NCBI RefSeq assembly: GCF_036881715.1
Contig: NZ_JBAKBF010000001.1
Coordinates: forward strand, 62,001 to 126,000
Direction of reading: 5' to 3'
Length of the DNA: 64,000 bases
Source: Pannonibacter anstelovis
GTDB lineage: Bacteria; Pseudomonadota; Alphaproteobacteria; Rhizobiales; Stappiaceae
The position numbers and the translations under genes are program-made. Positions within the stretch are counted from its first letter, which is position 1. Every line of letters begins with the position of its first letter. Shown here piece by piece: positions 42,921 through 51,969 of this stretch. The notes under the pieces are model-generated. The model searched no databases and was not told the origin of the DNA. It was given only the letters and a program-made list of their open reading frames with translations.

Positions 42921-43943
42921 TCAGGAAATGTCCATGACAATGCGGCCGTCGATCTGACCGGCGCGCATCTTGGCAAAGATCGCGTTGATATTGTCGAGCT
43001 TGTCCATCGCGTAATGCGCCTTCACCTTGCCATCTGCGGCAAAGGCGAGGGATTCGGCCAGGTCATTGCGCGTGCCAACGATGGAGCCGCGGATGGTCTT
43101 GCGGTTGAGCACCGTGTCGAAGATCGGCAGCGGGAAGTCCCCGGGGGGCAGGCCGCACAGGGCCATGGTGCCGCGCCGGGCCAGCATGCCGAAGCCCTGT
43201 GCAAAGGACTTGGTGGAGACGGCCGTGACGAGCACGCCTTCTGCTCCGCCCAGCTTCTGCACCTCGGCCACAGGATCGGTGGTCAGTGCATTGATCGTCA
43301 GATCGGCGCCGAGACTGCTGGCGAGCTTCAGTTTGTCGTCGCTGATATCGACGGCGACCACCTTCATGCCCATGGCGCGGGCATATTGCACGGCCATGTG
43401 GCCGAGACCGCCAACCCCGACGATGACTACGGTTTCGCCGGGTTTCGTTTCGGTTTCCTTGAGGCCTTTGTAGACCGTGACGCCGGCGCAGAGCACGGGC
43501 GCTGCCGGGGCGAAGTCGAGGCCGTCGGGCAGGTGGCCCACATAGTCCGGATCGGCCAGCACGTATTCGGCAAAGCCGCCGTTGACGCTGTAGCCAGTGT
43601 TGTGCTGGTCGTGGCACAGGGTTTCCCAGCCGCCCATGCAATGCTTGCAATGGCCGCAGGCTGAGTGCAGCCAGGGAACGCCCACCCGGTCGCCTTCCTT
43701 GACGCCCTTGACGCCGGAGCCGACTTCGCAGACATAGCCGACGCCTTCATGGCCGGGAATGAACGGGGGATTGGGCTTCACGGGCCAGTCGCCTTCGGCG
43801 GCATGAAGATCGGTGTGGCAGACGCCGCTCGCCATCATCTTGACGACGATCTTGCCCGCCGTTGCTTCCGGCTTCTGAACCTCGCTGATGTCGAGCGGGG
43901 CTCCGAAAGCCCTGACGACGGCTGCTTTCATCTTCGCAGACAT
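42921..43943 (-). CDS. adhP: Zinc-dependent alcohol dehydrogenase (AdhP type)
   Basis: A 340-residue medium-chain dehydrogenase. The catalytic zinc site is VCHTDLHAAEGDW (Cys38 and His39 region) with PGHEGVGYV, and the structural zinc loop is HSACGHCKHCMGGWETLC. The NAD fold is VVIVGVGGLGHMAVQYARAM with Asp in VVAVDISDDKL. The pattern GVCHTDLHAAEGDWPVKPN is typical of AdhP/ethanol-active enzymes. The start at 43943 has AGGAGA upstream. It is next to the AbrB-like gene. Substrate preference for short primary alcohols is a family inference. Confidence 0.93.
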   Translation of the reverse strand: MSAKMKAAVVRAFGAPLDISEVQKPEATAGKIVVKMMASGVCHTDLHAAEGDWPVKPNPPFIPGHEGVGYVCEVGSGVKGVKEGDRVGVPWLHSACGHCKHCMGGWETLCHDQHNTGYSVNGGFAEYVLADPDYVGHLPDGLDFAPAAPVLCAGVTVYKGLKETETKPGETVVIVGVGGLGHMAVQYARAMGMKVVAVDISDDKLKLASSLGADLTINALTTDPVAEVQKLGGAEGVLVTAVSTKSFAQGFGMLARRGTMALCGLPPGDFPLPIFDTVLNRKTIRGSIVGTRNDLAESLAFAADGKVKAHYAMDKLDNINAIFAKMRAGQIDGRIVMDIS

Positions 43944-44157
43944 GTGCTGTCTCCTTCCGTCCAGCAGGAAATCGCTGGGCCGCGCGGAAACTGACATTTC
44001 CGGGTAGCGGCTCGCCATGAAGGTGCCAGCGAAGAGACGGTATCATCCTTGCGCCAGATCAATTGCCGGTTGTTTCTTGGGGCAGTCTGTGGCTTGACAG
44101 CCGGGGCGCCGCACCGAACCATGGCGCAACAGTCAGATCCATCAGGAGTTTTCCGCC

Positions 44158-45963
44158 ATGAGCCAGTCCACCTTCAAATCCTGGGCTGAAACTGCCCCGA
44201 AGCTCGTGGCGGTGGCGGCCGGGCGGGCGCCTGCGGATCTCGTCATCCGGGGCGGGCGGCTCGTTAACGTGCAGAGCCGGGAAATCCTCGATGGCTGGCA
44301 GGTGGCGGTCAGTGAAGGCCGCTTTGCCTATGTGGGCCCCGATGCCTCGCACTGCATTGGTGAAGGCACGAAGGTGGTGGAGGCGGATGGGCGCTTCCTC
44401 ATTCCGGGGCTGCTCGATGGTCACATGCATGTGGAAAGCGGCATGCTGACACCGGCGGAATTTGCCGCTGCCGTCATTCCCCACGGCACCACCACGATCT
44501 TCCACGATCCGCATGAGATCGCCAACGTTTTGGGTCTGGCGGGCGTGAAGATGATGCATGACGAATCGCTGCTGCAGCCCATCAACATGTTCACGCAGAT
44601 GCCCTCCTGCGCGCCGTCCGCGCCGGGGCTGGAAACGACGGGCTTCGAAATCTCCGCCGAGGATGTGACTGAAGCCATGAGCTGGCCGGGCATCATCGGT
44701 CTGGGCGAAATGATGAACTATCCAGGCGTCATCAACGGCGACCCGCAGATGCTGGCCGAAATGGCCGCGACCATGGCCGCAGGAAAGACGGTTGGCGGCC
44801 ATTATGCCAGCCCCGACAGGGGCATTCCCTTCCATGCCTATGTGGCGGGCGGTGCGGCGGATGACCACGAGGGCACGGCGGAATCCGATGCCATCGCCCG
44901 CGTGCGGCAGGGCATGCGCTCCATGATGAGGCTGGGCTCTGCCTGGTATGACGTGGAAAGCCAGATCACCGCGGTGACGCAGAAGGGGCTCGATCCGCGC
45001 AACTTCATCCTTTGCACCGATGACTGCCACTCCGGCACGCTGGTGAACGATGGCCACATGAACCGTGTGGTGCGCCATGCGATCGCCTGCGGCTGCGATC
45101 CGGTGATCGCGCTGCAGATGGCAACGATCAATACAGCCTCCCACTTCGGCCTGGAGCGGGAGCTTGGCTCCATCGCGCCGGGGCGGCGGGCGGATGTGAT
45201 CCTTACCTCCAGTCTGACCGACCTGCCTATCGAGGATGTTTATGCCCGTGGCGTTCTGGTCGCCCAGGGGGGCAAGCTGCTTGCGGAGTGCCCGCATTAT
45301 GACTGGCCGCAGAGCGCGCGCGAGACTGTGCGGCTCGGCAAGGTGCTGGAGGCGGCTGATTTCGCCATTCCCGCGCCTGCCGGTGCCAATGCGGTGAAGG
45401 CCCGCGTTATCGGTGTCGTTGAAAATCAGGCTCCTACCAAGGCGCTGACGGCGGAGCTTCCCGTCTCTGGCGGGCTGGTGGAGGCGGAAGGAGAGGTCTG
45501 CCAGATTGCGCTGGTGGAGCGTCATCGCGCCACGGGTAAGGTGGTCAACGGCTTTGTCTCCGGCTTCGGCTACACGGGAGATATGGCGATTGCCTCCACC
45601 GTTGCCCATGACAGCCATCACATGATCGTCGTCGGCACCAGCCGCGAGATGATGGCCAAGGCTGCAAACCGTCTGGGCGAGGTGGGCGGCGGTGTCACCG
45701 TCTGGAAGGACGGCAAGGAACTGGCGCTGGTGGAACTGCCCATCGCCGGTCTCATGTCCGACAGCCCCGCCGTGGATGTCGCCGCGAAGGCGGCAGCGAT
45801 GGTGGAGGCCATGGCGGCCTGCGGCTGCACTCTCAACAATGCCTACATGCAGCACTCGCTGCTGGCGCTTGTCGTGATCCCCGAGCTGCGCATTTCCGAT
45901 CTCGGGCTTGTTGATGTCATCCGTTTTGAAATGACGGATCTGATCATGGAGAATGCGCAGTAG
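44158..45963 (+). CDS. ade: Adenine deaminase
   Basis: A 601-residue enzyme that turns adenine into hypoxanthine and ammonia. The metal-binding motifs are LLDGHMHVESGMLTPAEFA, HDPHEIANVLGLAGVKMM, TVGGHYAS and FILCTDDCHSGTLVNDGHMN. The catalytic second metal site is in the amidohydrolase barrel (residues about 75-360). The C-terminal domain has GANAVKARVIGVVENQAPTK, the family's second half, and GGVTVWKDGKELALVELPIA. Its length matches bacterial Ade. It is transcribed alone and closed by a strong bidirectional terminator. A link to the neighbouring transporter and amidase genes (nitrogen use) is inferred from position. Confidence 0.95.
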   Translation: MSQSTFKSWAETAPKLVAVAAGRAPADLVIRGGRLVNVQSREILDGWQVAVSEGRFAYVGPDASHCIGEGTKVVEADGRFLIPGLLDGHMHVESGMLTPAEFAAAVIPHGTTTIFHDPHEIANVLGLAGVKMMHDESLLQPINMFTQMPSCAPSAPGLETTGFEISAEDVTEAMSWPGIIGLGEMMNYPGVINGDPQMLAEMAATMAAGKTVGGHYASPDRGIPFHAYVAGGAADDHEGTAESDAIARVRQGMRSMMRLGSAWYDVESQITAVTQKGLDPRNFILCTDDCHSGTLVNDGHMNRVVRHAIACGCDPVIALQMATINTASHFGLERELGSIAPGRRADVILTSSLTDLPIEDVYARGVLVAQGGKLLAECPHYDWPQSARETVRLGKVLEAADFAIPAPAGANAVKARVIGVVENQAPTKALTAELPVSGGLVEAEGEVCQIALVERHRATGKVVNGFVSGFGYTGDMAIASTVAHDSHHMIVVGTSREMMAKAANRLGEVGGGVTVWKDGKELALVELPIAGLMSDSPAVDVAAKAAAMVEAMAACGCTLNNAYMQHSLLALVVIPELRISDLGLVDVIRFEMTDLIMENAQ

Positions 45964-45982
45964 CAGGTTGCAAGGACTTCCT

Positions 45983-46023
45983 CCCCGGCTACGTTCCCGC
46001 ACAAGGTGGGGACGTAGCCGGGG
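45983..46023. terminator. Bidirectional terminator after ade
   Basis: Arms 45983-45998 and 46008-46023 pair over 16 bases (one G-T wobble) around a nine-base loop, between convergent ade and the ABC operon. Confidence 0.8.
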
Positions 46024-46029
46024 ATGGGC

Positions 46030-47118
46030 TCAAGCTGCCACGTTTGCCGCCTGGGGGTGGAAGCAGGCGGAGACGTGGGTGGGCTGGCCGCTGGCCGGAA
46101 CTAGCTCCGGTTTCTGATTGCGGCAGAGATCGGTTGCAAAGGCGCAGCGCGGGGCAAAGGAACAGGAAACGGGCTTCGTCTCCAGCGCGGGCGGTGAGCC
46201 GGGGATGGCGTCGAGCCGCTGGCCCTTGACCACATCATGCAGGTTCGCCGCCAGAAGGCCGCGCGTGTAGGGATGCTGCGGGTTGCGAATGATCTCGCGG
46301 GCCGGGCCCATCTCCACGATATTGCCCGCATACATGACCGCGATCCGGTCCGATACTTCGATGGCAACGCCAATGTCATGGGTGACAAAGATCACGCCCA
46401 TGCCGAATTCCTTCTGCAATTCGCGCAGCAGCAGCAGGATCTGGATCTGCACGGTGGCATCAAGGGCGGTGGTCGGCTCATCGGCCAGCAGCAGCTTGGG
46501 GCGGCAGGCGAGGGCGAGGGCGATCATGGCGCGCTGGCGCATGCCGCCGGACATTTCATGCGGATAGTTCTTCAGCCGACGCTCGGGCGAGGGGATGCGA
46601 ACGCGGGTGAGCATGTCCAGCGCCACATCCATGGCGGCCAGTTTGCTCACGCCCTTGTGTCGCATGACGGTTTCTGCGATCTGGTCGCCGATGGTGAAGA
46701 CCGGATCGAGCGCCAGCGCCGGTTCCTGGAACACCATGGACACCTCGCGGCCCCGGAAGGCGGAGAGGGCGGCGCCCTGCAGCTTCATCACGTCGGTGCC
46801 GTTCACCCTCACACTGCCTTCGATTTCCGTCCGGCGCGGCGGCAGAAGGCGCAGCAGCGTCTTCAGTGTCACGCTCTTGCCGGAGCCGGACTCACCCAGC
46901 AGCCCTAGCGTTTCACCCTGCTGCATGGTCAGGCTGACGCCGTTGATGGCATGGACCGTGCGCTCGCCCTTGAAGCGGACGGTGAGGTTGTCGAACTCCA
47001 TCAAAGGGGCAGCGGTGGTCATTGTGCCAGTCGCTGTGCCAGTCGCTGTGCCAGTCGCTGTGCCAGTCGCTGTGCCAGTCGCTGTGCCAGTTGCTGTGCC
47101 AGTTGCTGTGCTCGTCAT
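46030..47118 (-). CDS. ABC importer ATP-binding protein, DppD/OppD type
   Basis: A 362-residue ATPase. Walker A is GLLGESGSGKSVTLKTLL, signature PHEMSGGMRQRAMIALAL, Walker B LLLADEPTTALDATV, and the C-terminal peptide-importer extension has CSFAPRCAFATDLCRNQKPE. The ATGA overlap with the upstream ATPase gene puts the start at 47118, which forces translation of seven 12-base repeats (Thr-Ala-Thr-Gly units) before MTTAAPLMEFDNLTVRF. The internal ATG at 47022, where the ABC domain begins, is the other possible start; it sits within the repeat tract's 3' edge. The operon encodes a complete dipeptide-type importer with its receptor gene upstream. Confidence 0.92.
   Translation of the reverse strand: MTSTATGTATGTATGTATGTATGTATGTATGTMTTAAPLMEFDNLTVRFKGERTVHAINGVSLTMQQGETLGLLGESGSGKSVTLKTLLRLLPPRRTEIEGSVRVNGTDVMKLQGAALSAFRGREVSMVFQEPALALDPVFTIGDQIAETVMRHKGVSKLAAMDVALDMLTRVRIPSPERRLKNYPHEMSGGMRQRAMIALALACRPKLLLADEPTTALDATVQIQILLLLRELQKEFGMGVIFVTHDIGVAIEVSDRIAVMYAGNIVEMGPAREIIRNPQHPYTRGLLAANLHDVVKGQRLDAIPGSPPALETKPVSCSFAPRCAFATDLCRNQKPELVPASGQPTHVSACFHPQAANVAA
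47024..47107. repeat. 12-base tandem repeat, seven copies
   Basis: Unit GTGCCAGTCGCT on the plus strand; five copies are identical and two (47084-47107) differ by one base. It keeps the reading frame and adds four residues (T-A-T-G) per copy to the N-terminus of the DppD-type ATPase. Confidence 0.95.
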
Positions 47119-48179
47119 TCCGCGGCCTCCTTCAGGGCAAGGCTGTGGCCGGAGGCGGGCTCCAGCATGTGGCAGGCCGCCATGTGCTCATCCGTGCCGG
47201 GAAGGGCGGCAAGGGCAGGCTTGGCCGCCGCGCAGACGCCTTCGGCAAAGCGGCAGCGGGTGTGGAAGCGGCAGCCGGTGGGCGGGTTGATCGGGTTGGG
47301 CGGATCGCCTGCAAGCGGTGGTTCCATGGTGCGGTTGTCCGGGTCCATGGAGGGCATCGCAGCAAAGAGCGAGGCGGTGTAGGGGTGCGCCTGCCGCTCG
47401 TAGATGCTCTCCGCTGGGCCGATTTCCACCACTTCGCCCAGATACATCACCATCACCCGGTCGGAGATGTAGCGCACCACATTCAGATCATGAGAAATGA
47501 AAACGTAAGTCAGGCCCAGTTCTGCCTTGAGGTCGTTGAGCAGGTTCAGCACCTGCGCTTCCACAGACTTGTCGAGGGCGGAGACGGCTTCGTCGAGGAT
47601 GACGAGGCGCGGAGCCATGGCAAGTGCGCGGGCGATGTTGATGCGCTGGCGCTGGCCGCCGGAGAGTTCGTGCGGGTAGCGGTGGGCAAAGCGGGCTGGG
47701 TCCAGCCCCACCTTTTCCATCAGCCGGCGGGCGCGCCCTTCCGGATCGTCCATGCCATGCAGCTTCGGGCCGAAGGCGATGGAGTCGAGGATGGTGAGGC
47801 GCGGATTGAGCGAGGCGTAGCTGTCCTGAAACACCATCTGCACGCCGCGCCGCAGATCCTTCAGCGCCAGTTCCGCGCCCAGCGCTTCGCCGTCGAAGAT
47901 GATCTGCCCGGCATCATGCGGGATGAGGCCGATCAGCAGGCGTGCGGTGGTGGACTTACCGCAGCCGGACTCACCGACGATACCGAGCGTCTCACCTTTT
48001 TTCACATGGAATGAAACGTCATCCACCGCATGCACGGTGCCGGTGCGCCGGTTGAGAAGGCCGGAGCGGATAGGGAAGTGCTTGGTCAGGTTCTGGGCCA
48101 TCAGCAGGGGCTGGGCCGGGCCGCCCCTGTCTTCGGTTTGTGCAACAGTGTCTGCGTTCAAGGCTCTTGTGGCTGTCAT
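47115..48179 (-). CDS. ABC importer ATP-binding protein, DppF/OppF type
   Basis: A 354-residue ATPase. Walker A is LGIVGESGCGKSTTARLLIG, signature PHELSGGQRQRINIARALAM, Walker B RLVILDEAVSALDKSV. The C-terminus has the OppF-type cysteine segment GCRFHTRCRFAEGVC. The C-terminal cysteine set is typical of dipeptide ABC ATPases. It lies 12 bases after the DppC-type permease gene and overlaps the next ATPase gene by four bases, so the two ATPases are made in balance. Confidence 0.94.
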   Translation of the reverse strand: MTATRALNADTVAQTEDRGGPAQPLLMAQNLTKHFPIRSGLLNRRTGTVHAVDDVSFHVKKGETLGIVGESGCGKSTTARLLIGLIPHDAGQIIFDGEALGAELALKDLRRGVQMVFQDSYASLNPRLTILDSIAFGPKLHGMDDPEGRARRLMEKVGLDPARFAHRYPHELSGGQRQRINIARALAMAPRLVILDEAVSALDKSVEAQVLNLLNDLKAELGLTYVFISHDLNVVRYISDRVMVMYLGEVVEIGPAESIYERQAHPYTASLFAAMPSMDPDNRTMEPPLAGDPPNPINPPTGCRFHTRCRFAEGVCAAAKPALAALPGTDEHMAACHMLEPASGHSLALKEAAE

Positions 48180-48191
48180 TGTGCGTGCTCC

Positions 48192-49091
48192 TCAGTCCTT
48201 GACGTTCATCGCGCTGCGCAGGCCGTCGCTGAGCAGATTGAGGCAGAGGGAGGTGGCAAAAATCATCAGGCCGGGCAGGGCGGCGACATAGGGGTTCACG
48301 TAGATCGCCGTACGCAGAGTGTTGAGCATCAGGCCCCATTCCGGCTCAGGCGGACGTACGCCGATGCCGAGGAAGGAGAGGCCGGCGGCGAGGATCATGC
48401 ACACACTGGTGAGGCTGGTGGCATAGACGAAGACCGGCCCCAGAACGTTGCTGATCACATGGGCGCGGATGATGGTGAGCGCGCCGCCGCCGCTTGCCCG
48501 CGCTGCGTCGATATAGTCGAGCGAGCGGACGCTTGCGGTGGCGCTTTCGGCGACGCGGGCAATGGGCGGGATGAAGACGATGGTGAGCGAAACCAGGCTG
48601 TTGACGATGCCGGCGCCCAGCGCGCTGGAAATGGCGATAGCGAGCAGCACGGACGGAAAGGCGAAGAAGATGTCCACGGTGCGCATGATCACCGTGTTGA
48701 GCCAGCCGCCCGCATAACCGGCAATGATGCCCAGTGCCGAGCCGATGAAGAAGGCGAAGACGACCGGCATCAGTCCCACAAACAGGGTCAGGCGGCCGCC
48801 GTAAATCAGCCGGGCCAGCATGTCGCGGCCCTGCTCGTCGGTGCCAAGCGGATGGCCGTCGAAGCCGATGGGTTTCAGGCGGCGGATCATGCTGGCCTTG
48901 TATGGGTCGGCCAGGCCGAGATACGGGGCAAAGATCGCGGCCAGAACGAGCGCCGCCAGAATGACGAGGCAGATCACGGCCAGCCGGTCGCGGGTGAAAC
49001 GGCGGGCGACGCCGGACCAGTAGCCGCGGGCTGACTGAACCACGGGAGCGGCGATCGTGGCCGGGCTTGCTGCGGGGCTTGTAACGCTCAT
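48192..49091 (-). CDS. ABC importer permease, DppC/OppC type
   Basis: A 299-residue membrane protein. A cytoplasmic N-terminus and first helix (LAVICLVILAALVLAAIFAP) are followed by an OppC-like transmembrane domain. GTDEQGRDMLARLIYGGRL is the family motif before the core, and the EAA loop region is DAARASGGGALTIIRAHVIS with P-x-x-L. PEPEWGLMLNTLRTAIYVNP stands near the end. It begins just three bases after the DppB-type gene ends, so the two permeases are translated together and form the channel pair. Confidence 0.95.
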   Translation of the reverse strand: MSVTSPAASPATIAAPVVQSARGYWSGVARRFTRDRLAVICLVILAALVLAAIFAPYLGLADPYKASMIRRLKPIGFDGHPLGTDEQGRDMLARLIYGGRLTLFVGLMPVVFAFFIGSALGIIAGYAGGWLNTVIMRTVDIFFAFPSVLLAIAISSALGAGIVNSLVSLTIVFIPPIARVAESATASVRSLDYIDAARASGGGALTIIRAHVISNVLGPVFVYATSLTSVCMILAAGLSFLGIGVRPPEPEWGLMLNTLRTAIYVNPYVAALPGLMIFATSLCLNLLSDGLRSAMNVKD

Positions 49092-49094
49092 GGC

Positions 49095-50048
49095 TCAGGC
49101 CCTCTTGATGCGCGGGTCGATGGCGGCCTGTGCCACATCGACGAGGAGGTTCATGGTGACGAAGAACATGGCGAGCACCAGGATCGTGCCCTGCAGCAGC
49201 GGAAGATCGCGCTGGAAGATTGCGTTGGACAGGAGGAATCCGGAACCGGGCCAGTTGAACACGGTCTCGATCAGGATCGAGCCGCCCAGCAGATAGCCGA
49301 GCTGCAGGCCCATGACAGACAGGGCCGTGGGTGCGGCATTCCACAGCACGTGGCGCAGCACCTCGCGGTGGCGCATGCCCTTGGCATAGAGCGCCTGCAC
49401 GAAGTCCATCGTGAGAATATCGCCCACCAGCGCCCGCACCGTGCGGGCGACCAGCCCGATGGGCACAACAGACAGGGTGACGGATGGCAGGATCAGATAC
49501 TTGAAATGCTCGAAGTCCCAGATCCATTCGCCCGAGCCGCCGGGCCCTGCGCCCATGGCCGGAAGCCAGCCAAGCTGAACGGAGAAAATGATCACCAGCA
49601 CGATGCCGAGCCAGTAGTTGGGCACGGAGACGCCGGTGATGGCAGCGCCCGTCACCAGCCGGTCAAAGGCGGTGCCGCGCCAGTATCCAGCGAGAAATCC
49701 GAGCGTCAGGCCGGCAGGAAAGGCGATGAGGCTTGCCATCATTGCCAGCAGCAGGGAGTTCTGGACTGCGCCGAATACTTCCTCAGCCACCGGACGGCCC
49801 GTCGCGATGGACTTGCCGAGGTCGCCGGTCACGACCTTGCCGACCCAGATGGCGTATTGAACGGGTAAGGGCTTGTCGAGCCCGTAGGCCGAGCGCATGG
49901 CTGTCTGTTCTTCCTGTGTCGCGTCAACAGGCATGATCGCCGTCAATGGATCGCCGGGGGCGATATGCACAAGCAGGAAGCAGATCAGGCTGACGCCGAT
50001 GGCAACCGGCAGCACATAGATCAAACGGCGCAGAAGATAGATGAACAT
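49095..50048 (-). CDS. ABC importer permease, DppB/OppB type
   Basis: A 317-residue membrane protein with six helices. YLLRRLIYVLPVAIGVSLIC is the first helix, PGDPLTAIMP is the OppB motif and YGLDKPLPVQYAIWVGKVVT the loop that follows. The EAA-type segment is FVQALYAKGMRHREVLRHVL and the C-terminus is NLLVDVAQAAIDPRIKRA. The start at 50048 follows the usual MFIYLLRRLIY; the frame runs upstream 38 codons through a terminator. Together with DppC it makes the translocation channel. The substrate could be peptides or other nitrogen-containing solutes. Confidence 0.95.
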   Translation of the reverse strand: MFIYLLRRLIYVLPVAIGVSLICFLLVHIAPGDPLTAIMPVDATQEEQTAMRSAYGLDKPLPVQYAIWVGKVVTGDLGKSIATGRPVAEEVFGAVQNSLLLAMMASLIAFPAGLTLGFLAGYWRGTAFDRLVTGAAITGVSVPNYWLGIVLVIIFSVQLGWLPAMGAGPGGSGEWIWDFEHFKYLILPSVTLSVVPIGLVARTVRALVGDILTMDFVQALYAKGMRHREVLRHVLWNAAPTALSVMGLQLGYLLGGSILIETVFNWPGSGFLLSNAIFQRDLPLLQGTILVLAMFFVTMNLLVDVAQAAIDPRIKRA

Positions 50049-50123
50049 GGGCGGGGGCCGCTCTTCGCTGGAAACCGGTGTCTTTTGCGTCCCGGCTCTT
50101 GCGGCCGGTCTCACTGGGAAAAA

Positions 50124-50150
50124 GCCCGGCGGAGAAGACCTCCGCCGGGC
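50124..50150 (-). terminator. Hairpin between receptor and permease genes
   Basis: A perfect 11-base GC stem (50124-50134 with 50140-50150) and a five-base loop, followed by five T residues on the minus strand. It lies nine bases after the receptor stop, so it likely causes partial termination within the operon. Confidence 0.8.
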
Positions 50151-50158
50151 AGAAGGCC

Positions 50159-51769
50159 TCATTCCATCGTGATGGAGGAGAAGTTCAGGTACCAGTTCTG
50201 CGGCTGGACGAAGCCCTTCACCTTGCCGGTCATGGCGCGGGGCGCAACGTCATGGGTGACCATCAGGAACAGCGCGTCATTGACGAACTTCTCGTGGGTC
50301 TTGCGGATCACCTCATCCTGCTTTTCGGGATCGAAGGTGGTCTTGATCTGCTTGAACAGGTCTTCCATCTCCGGATCGCAGTAGTGGCCCCAGTTGGTGC
50401 CGTTCGGCGCCACGAGGTCGCAGCTCAGGTGGCGCAGGAAGCCGGTGAACGGGTCCTGGATGAAATAGGTGAAGTTGATCGACTGGGAGCCCTCGACGCT
50501 CGGGTCCTTTGCGCCGGCGCGCCACAGGTTGATCATCTGGTTCCATTCCACCACCATGAACTCCACCTCGATGCCCACTTCCGCAAGGCTCTGCTGGATG
50601 TATTCGTTCATGGGCAGCGGCAGCATCTGGCCGGAGCCGGATGGCGAGATCAGCGCCTTCACCTTCAGCGGCTTGTCCGGGCCGTAGCCGGATTCCGCCA
50701 GAAGGCGCTTGGCCTCTTCCGGGTCATACTTCACGTCAAAGGTGGGCTTGCCGAACCACTGGTTGGACGGCGGCACGAAGCCCTTGGCCGGGATCATCAG
50801 ACCGCCCAGAAGTTCGGACAGGCCGTCGCGGTCGATGGCGAGGTTTGCAGCCTTGCGCACGTTGATGTCGTTCCAGGGCGAACCTTCGGCGCGCGACAGG
50901 TGCCAGGTCCAGTTGTGCGGATACGCATTGGAGGTGATCGTCATGCCCTGCGCCTTGATAGCCGGGAGCGTGTCCGGGGCAGGTGCTTCGATCCAGTCCA
51001 CCTGACCGGAGAGCAGGGCTGCCGTGCGGGCGTTCGGCTCGGGCAGGGGCAGCAGAACCATCTTGTCGAGTTTCGGGATGCGCGCTTCATCCCAGTAGCC
51101 GGTGTTGGGAACGAGTTCTGCACGCTCACGCGGGACAAAGCTGGCGAGCTTCCACGGGCCGGTGCCAGACGGGGCCTTGGCGACTTCTTCCCAGTTCTTG
51201 CCCTTGGCTTCCCAGTTGGCCTTGGAGCTCATGAAGATCCAGGCGAGCTGGTAGGGCAGCGTCGCATCCGGAGCCTTGGTCACGACTTCCAGCGTGAAAT
51301 CATCGATGGCCCGGTAGGTGGCGACAGCGGGAATGCGCGACTTGCCCTGCGCGGCCTGGCGCGGGTCATACTGTTCGGCATCGGTCTTCAGCAGTTTGTC
51401 GAGGTTCCACACCACATCATGGGCGGTGAAATCCGAGCCATCGTGGAACTTGACGCCCTGACGGATCTTGAAGGTCCACTTGGTGGTATCGGCCGGATCA
51501 ACGCTCCACTCGGTGGCAAGGCCCGGCGTCAGGACAGACGGCTTGTCCGCGCTCGACAGGTCCCACTCGACCAGCGAGTCATAGACCGTGTAGCCGATGA
51601 AGCGCATGCCTTCGCCGCCCTGATCAACCTGACCGGTGGTGAGAGGAATATCCGATGCCGTCATGCCGATGCGCAGCGTGCCTGCTGCCAGGGCATGCAT
51701 TGATGTGCCGGCAAGGGCGGCAAGCGAAAAAGCGGCAAGTGCTGCGCTTCGGAACGTCTTCAACGCCAT
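50159..51769 (-). CDS. ABC importer solute-binding protein, DppA/family 5 type
   Basis: A 536-residue periplasmic receptor. The signal peptide is LAAFSLAALAGTSMHALAA with cleavage before GTLRIGMT. Family 5 blocks are ATEWSVDPADTTKWTFKIRQ, then GVKFHDGSDFTAHDVVWNLD, PSGTGPWKLASFVPRERAEL and NVRKAANLAIDRDGLSELLG. The length is typical for dipeptide or oligopeptide receptors, but the family also takes up nickel, heme and opines, so the ligand is open. It starts at 51769 after GAAGGAAG, and faces the GntR-type regulator over a 200-base region with an operator-like palindrome. Confidence 0.94.
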   Translation of the reverse strand: MALKTFRSAALAAFSLAALAGTSMHALAAGTLRIGMTASDIPLTTGQVDQGGEGMRFIGYTVYDSLVEWDLSSADKPSVLTPGLATEWSVDPADTTKWTFKIRQGVKFHDGSDFTAHDVVWNLDKLLKTDAEQYDPRQAAQGKSRIPAVATYRAIDDFTLEVVTKAPDATLPYQLAWIFMSSKANWEAKGKNWEEVAKAPSGTGPWKLASFVPRERAELVPNTGYWDEARIPKLDKMVLLPLPEPNARTAALLSGQVDWIEAPAPDTLPAIKAQGMTITSNAYPHNWTWHLSRAEGSPWNDINVRKAANLAIDRDGLSELLGGLMIPAKGFVPPSNQWFGKPTFDVKYDPEEAKRLLAESGYGPDKPLKVKALISPSGSGQMLPLPMNEYIQQSLAEVGIEVEFMVVEWNQMINLWRAGAKDPSVEGSQSINFTYFIQDPFTGFLRHLSCDLVAPNGTNWGHYCDPEMEDLFKQIKTTFDPEKQDEVIRKTHEKFVNDALFLMVTHDVAPRAMTGKVKGFVQPQNWYLNFSSITME

Positions 51770-51904
51770 CAATGTCTTCCTTCTCTGAGAGGTGCGATCT
51801 ATTTCTTATTGAATGACTTTTCAGAACTTGCGGGTTTCGCAAGGTGTGGAAGTCATTTTAAATTTTTGACTTGAAGGTCAGGTTTTCGTGGGCTACCAAA
51901 TCCT

Positions 51905-51919
51905 TCTGGTCTGACCAGA
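51905..51919. promoter_or_regulatory. FadR-type operator palindrome
   Basis: TCTGGTCTGACCAGA is a perfect 15-base palindrome with the GntR/FadR half-sites TGGT and ACCA three bases apart. It lies 51 bases before the FadR-type gene and about 136 bases upstream of the receptor gene, in their shared promoter region. Confidence 0.75.
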
Positions 51920-51969
51920 TAAGCGTATGAACAGCGCATTTTTGATGCAAGGCGAAGATTTAGGCAGAT

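Noticed and set aside
44059..46002. About 650-codon open frame opposite adenine deaminase
   Set aside because: Antisense shadow; Ade motifs fill the other strand from end to end.
47024..47107. Tandem repeat considered as a CRISPR array or phage-type repeat
   Set aside because: Units are 12 bases, head to tail with no spacers, in frame with an ABC ATPase gene. So a slippage-type coding repeat is the better reading.
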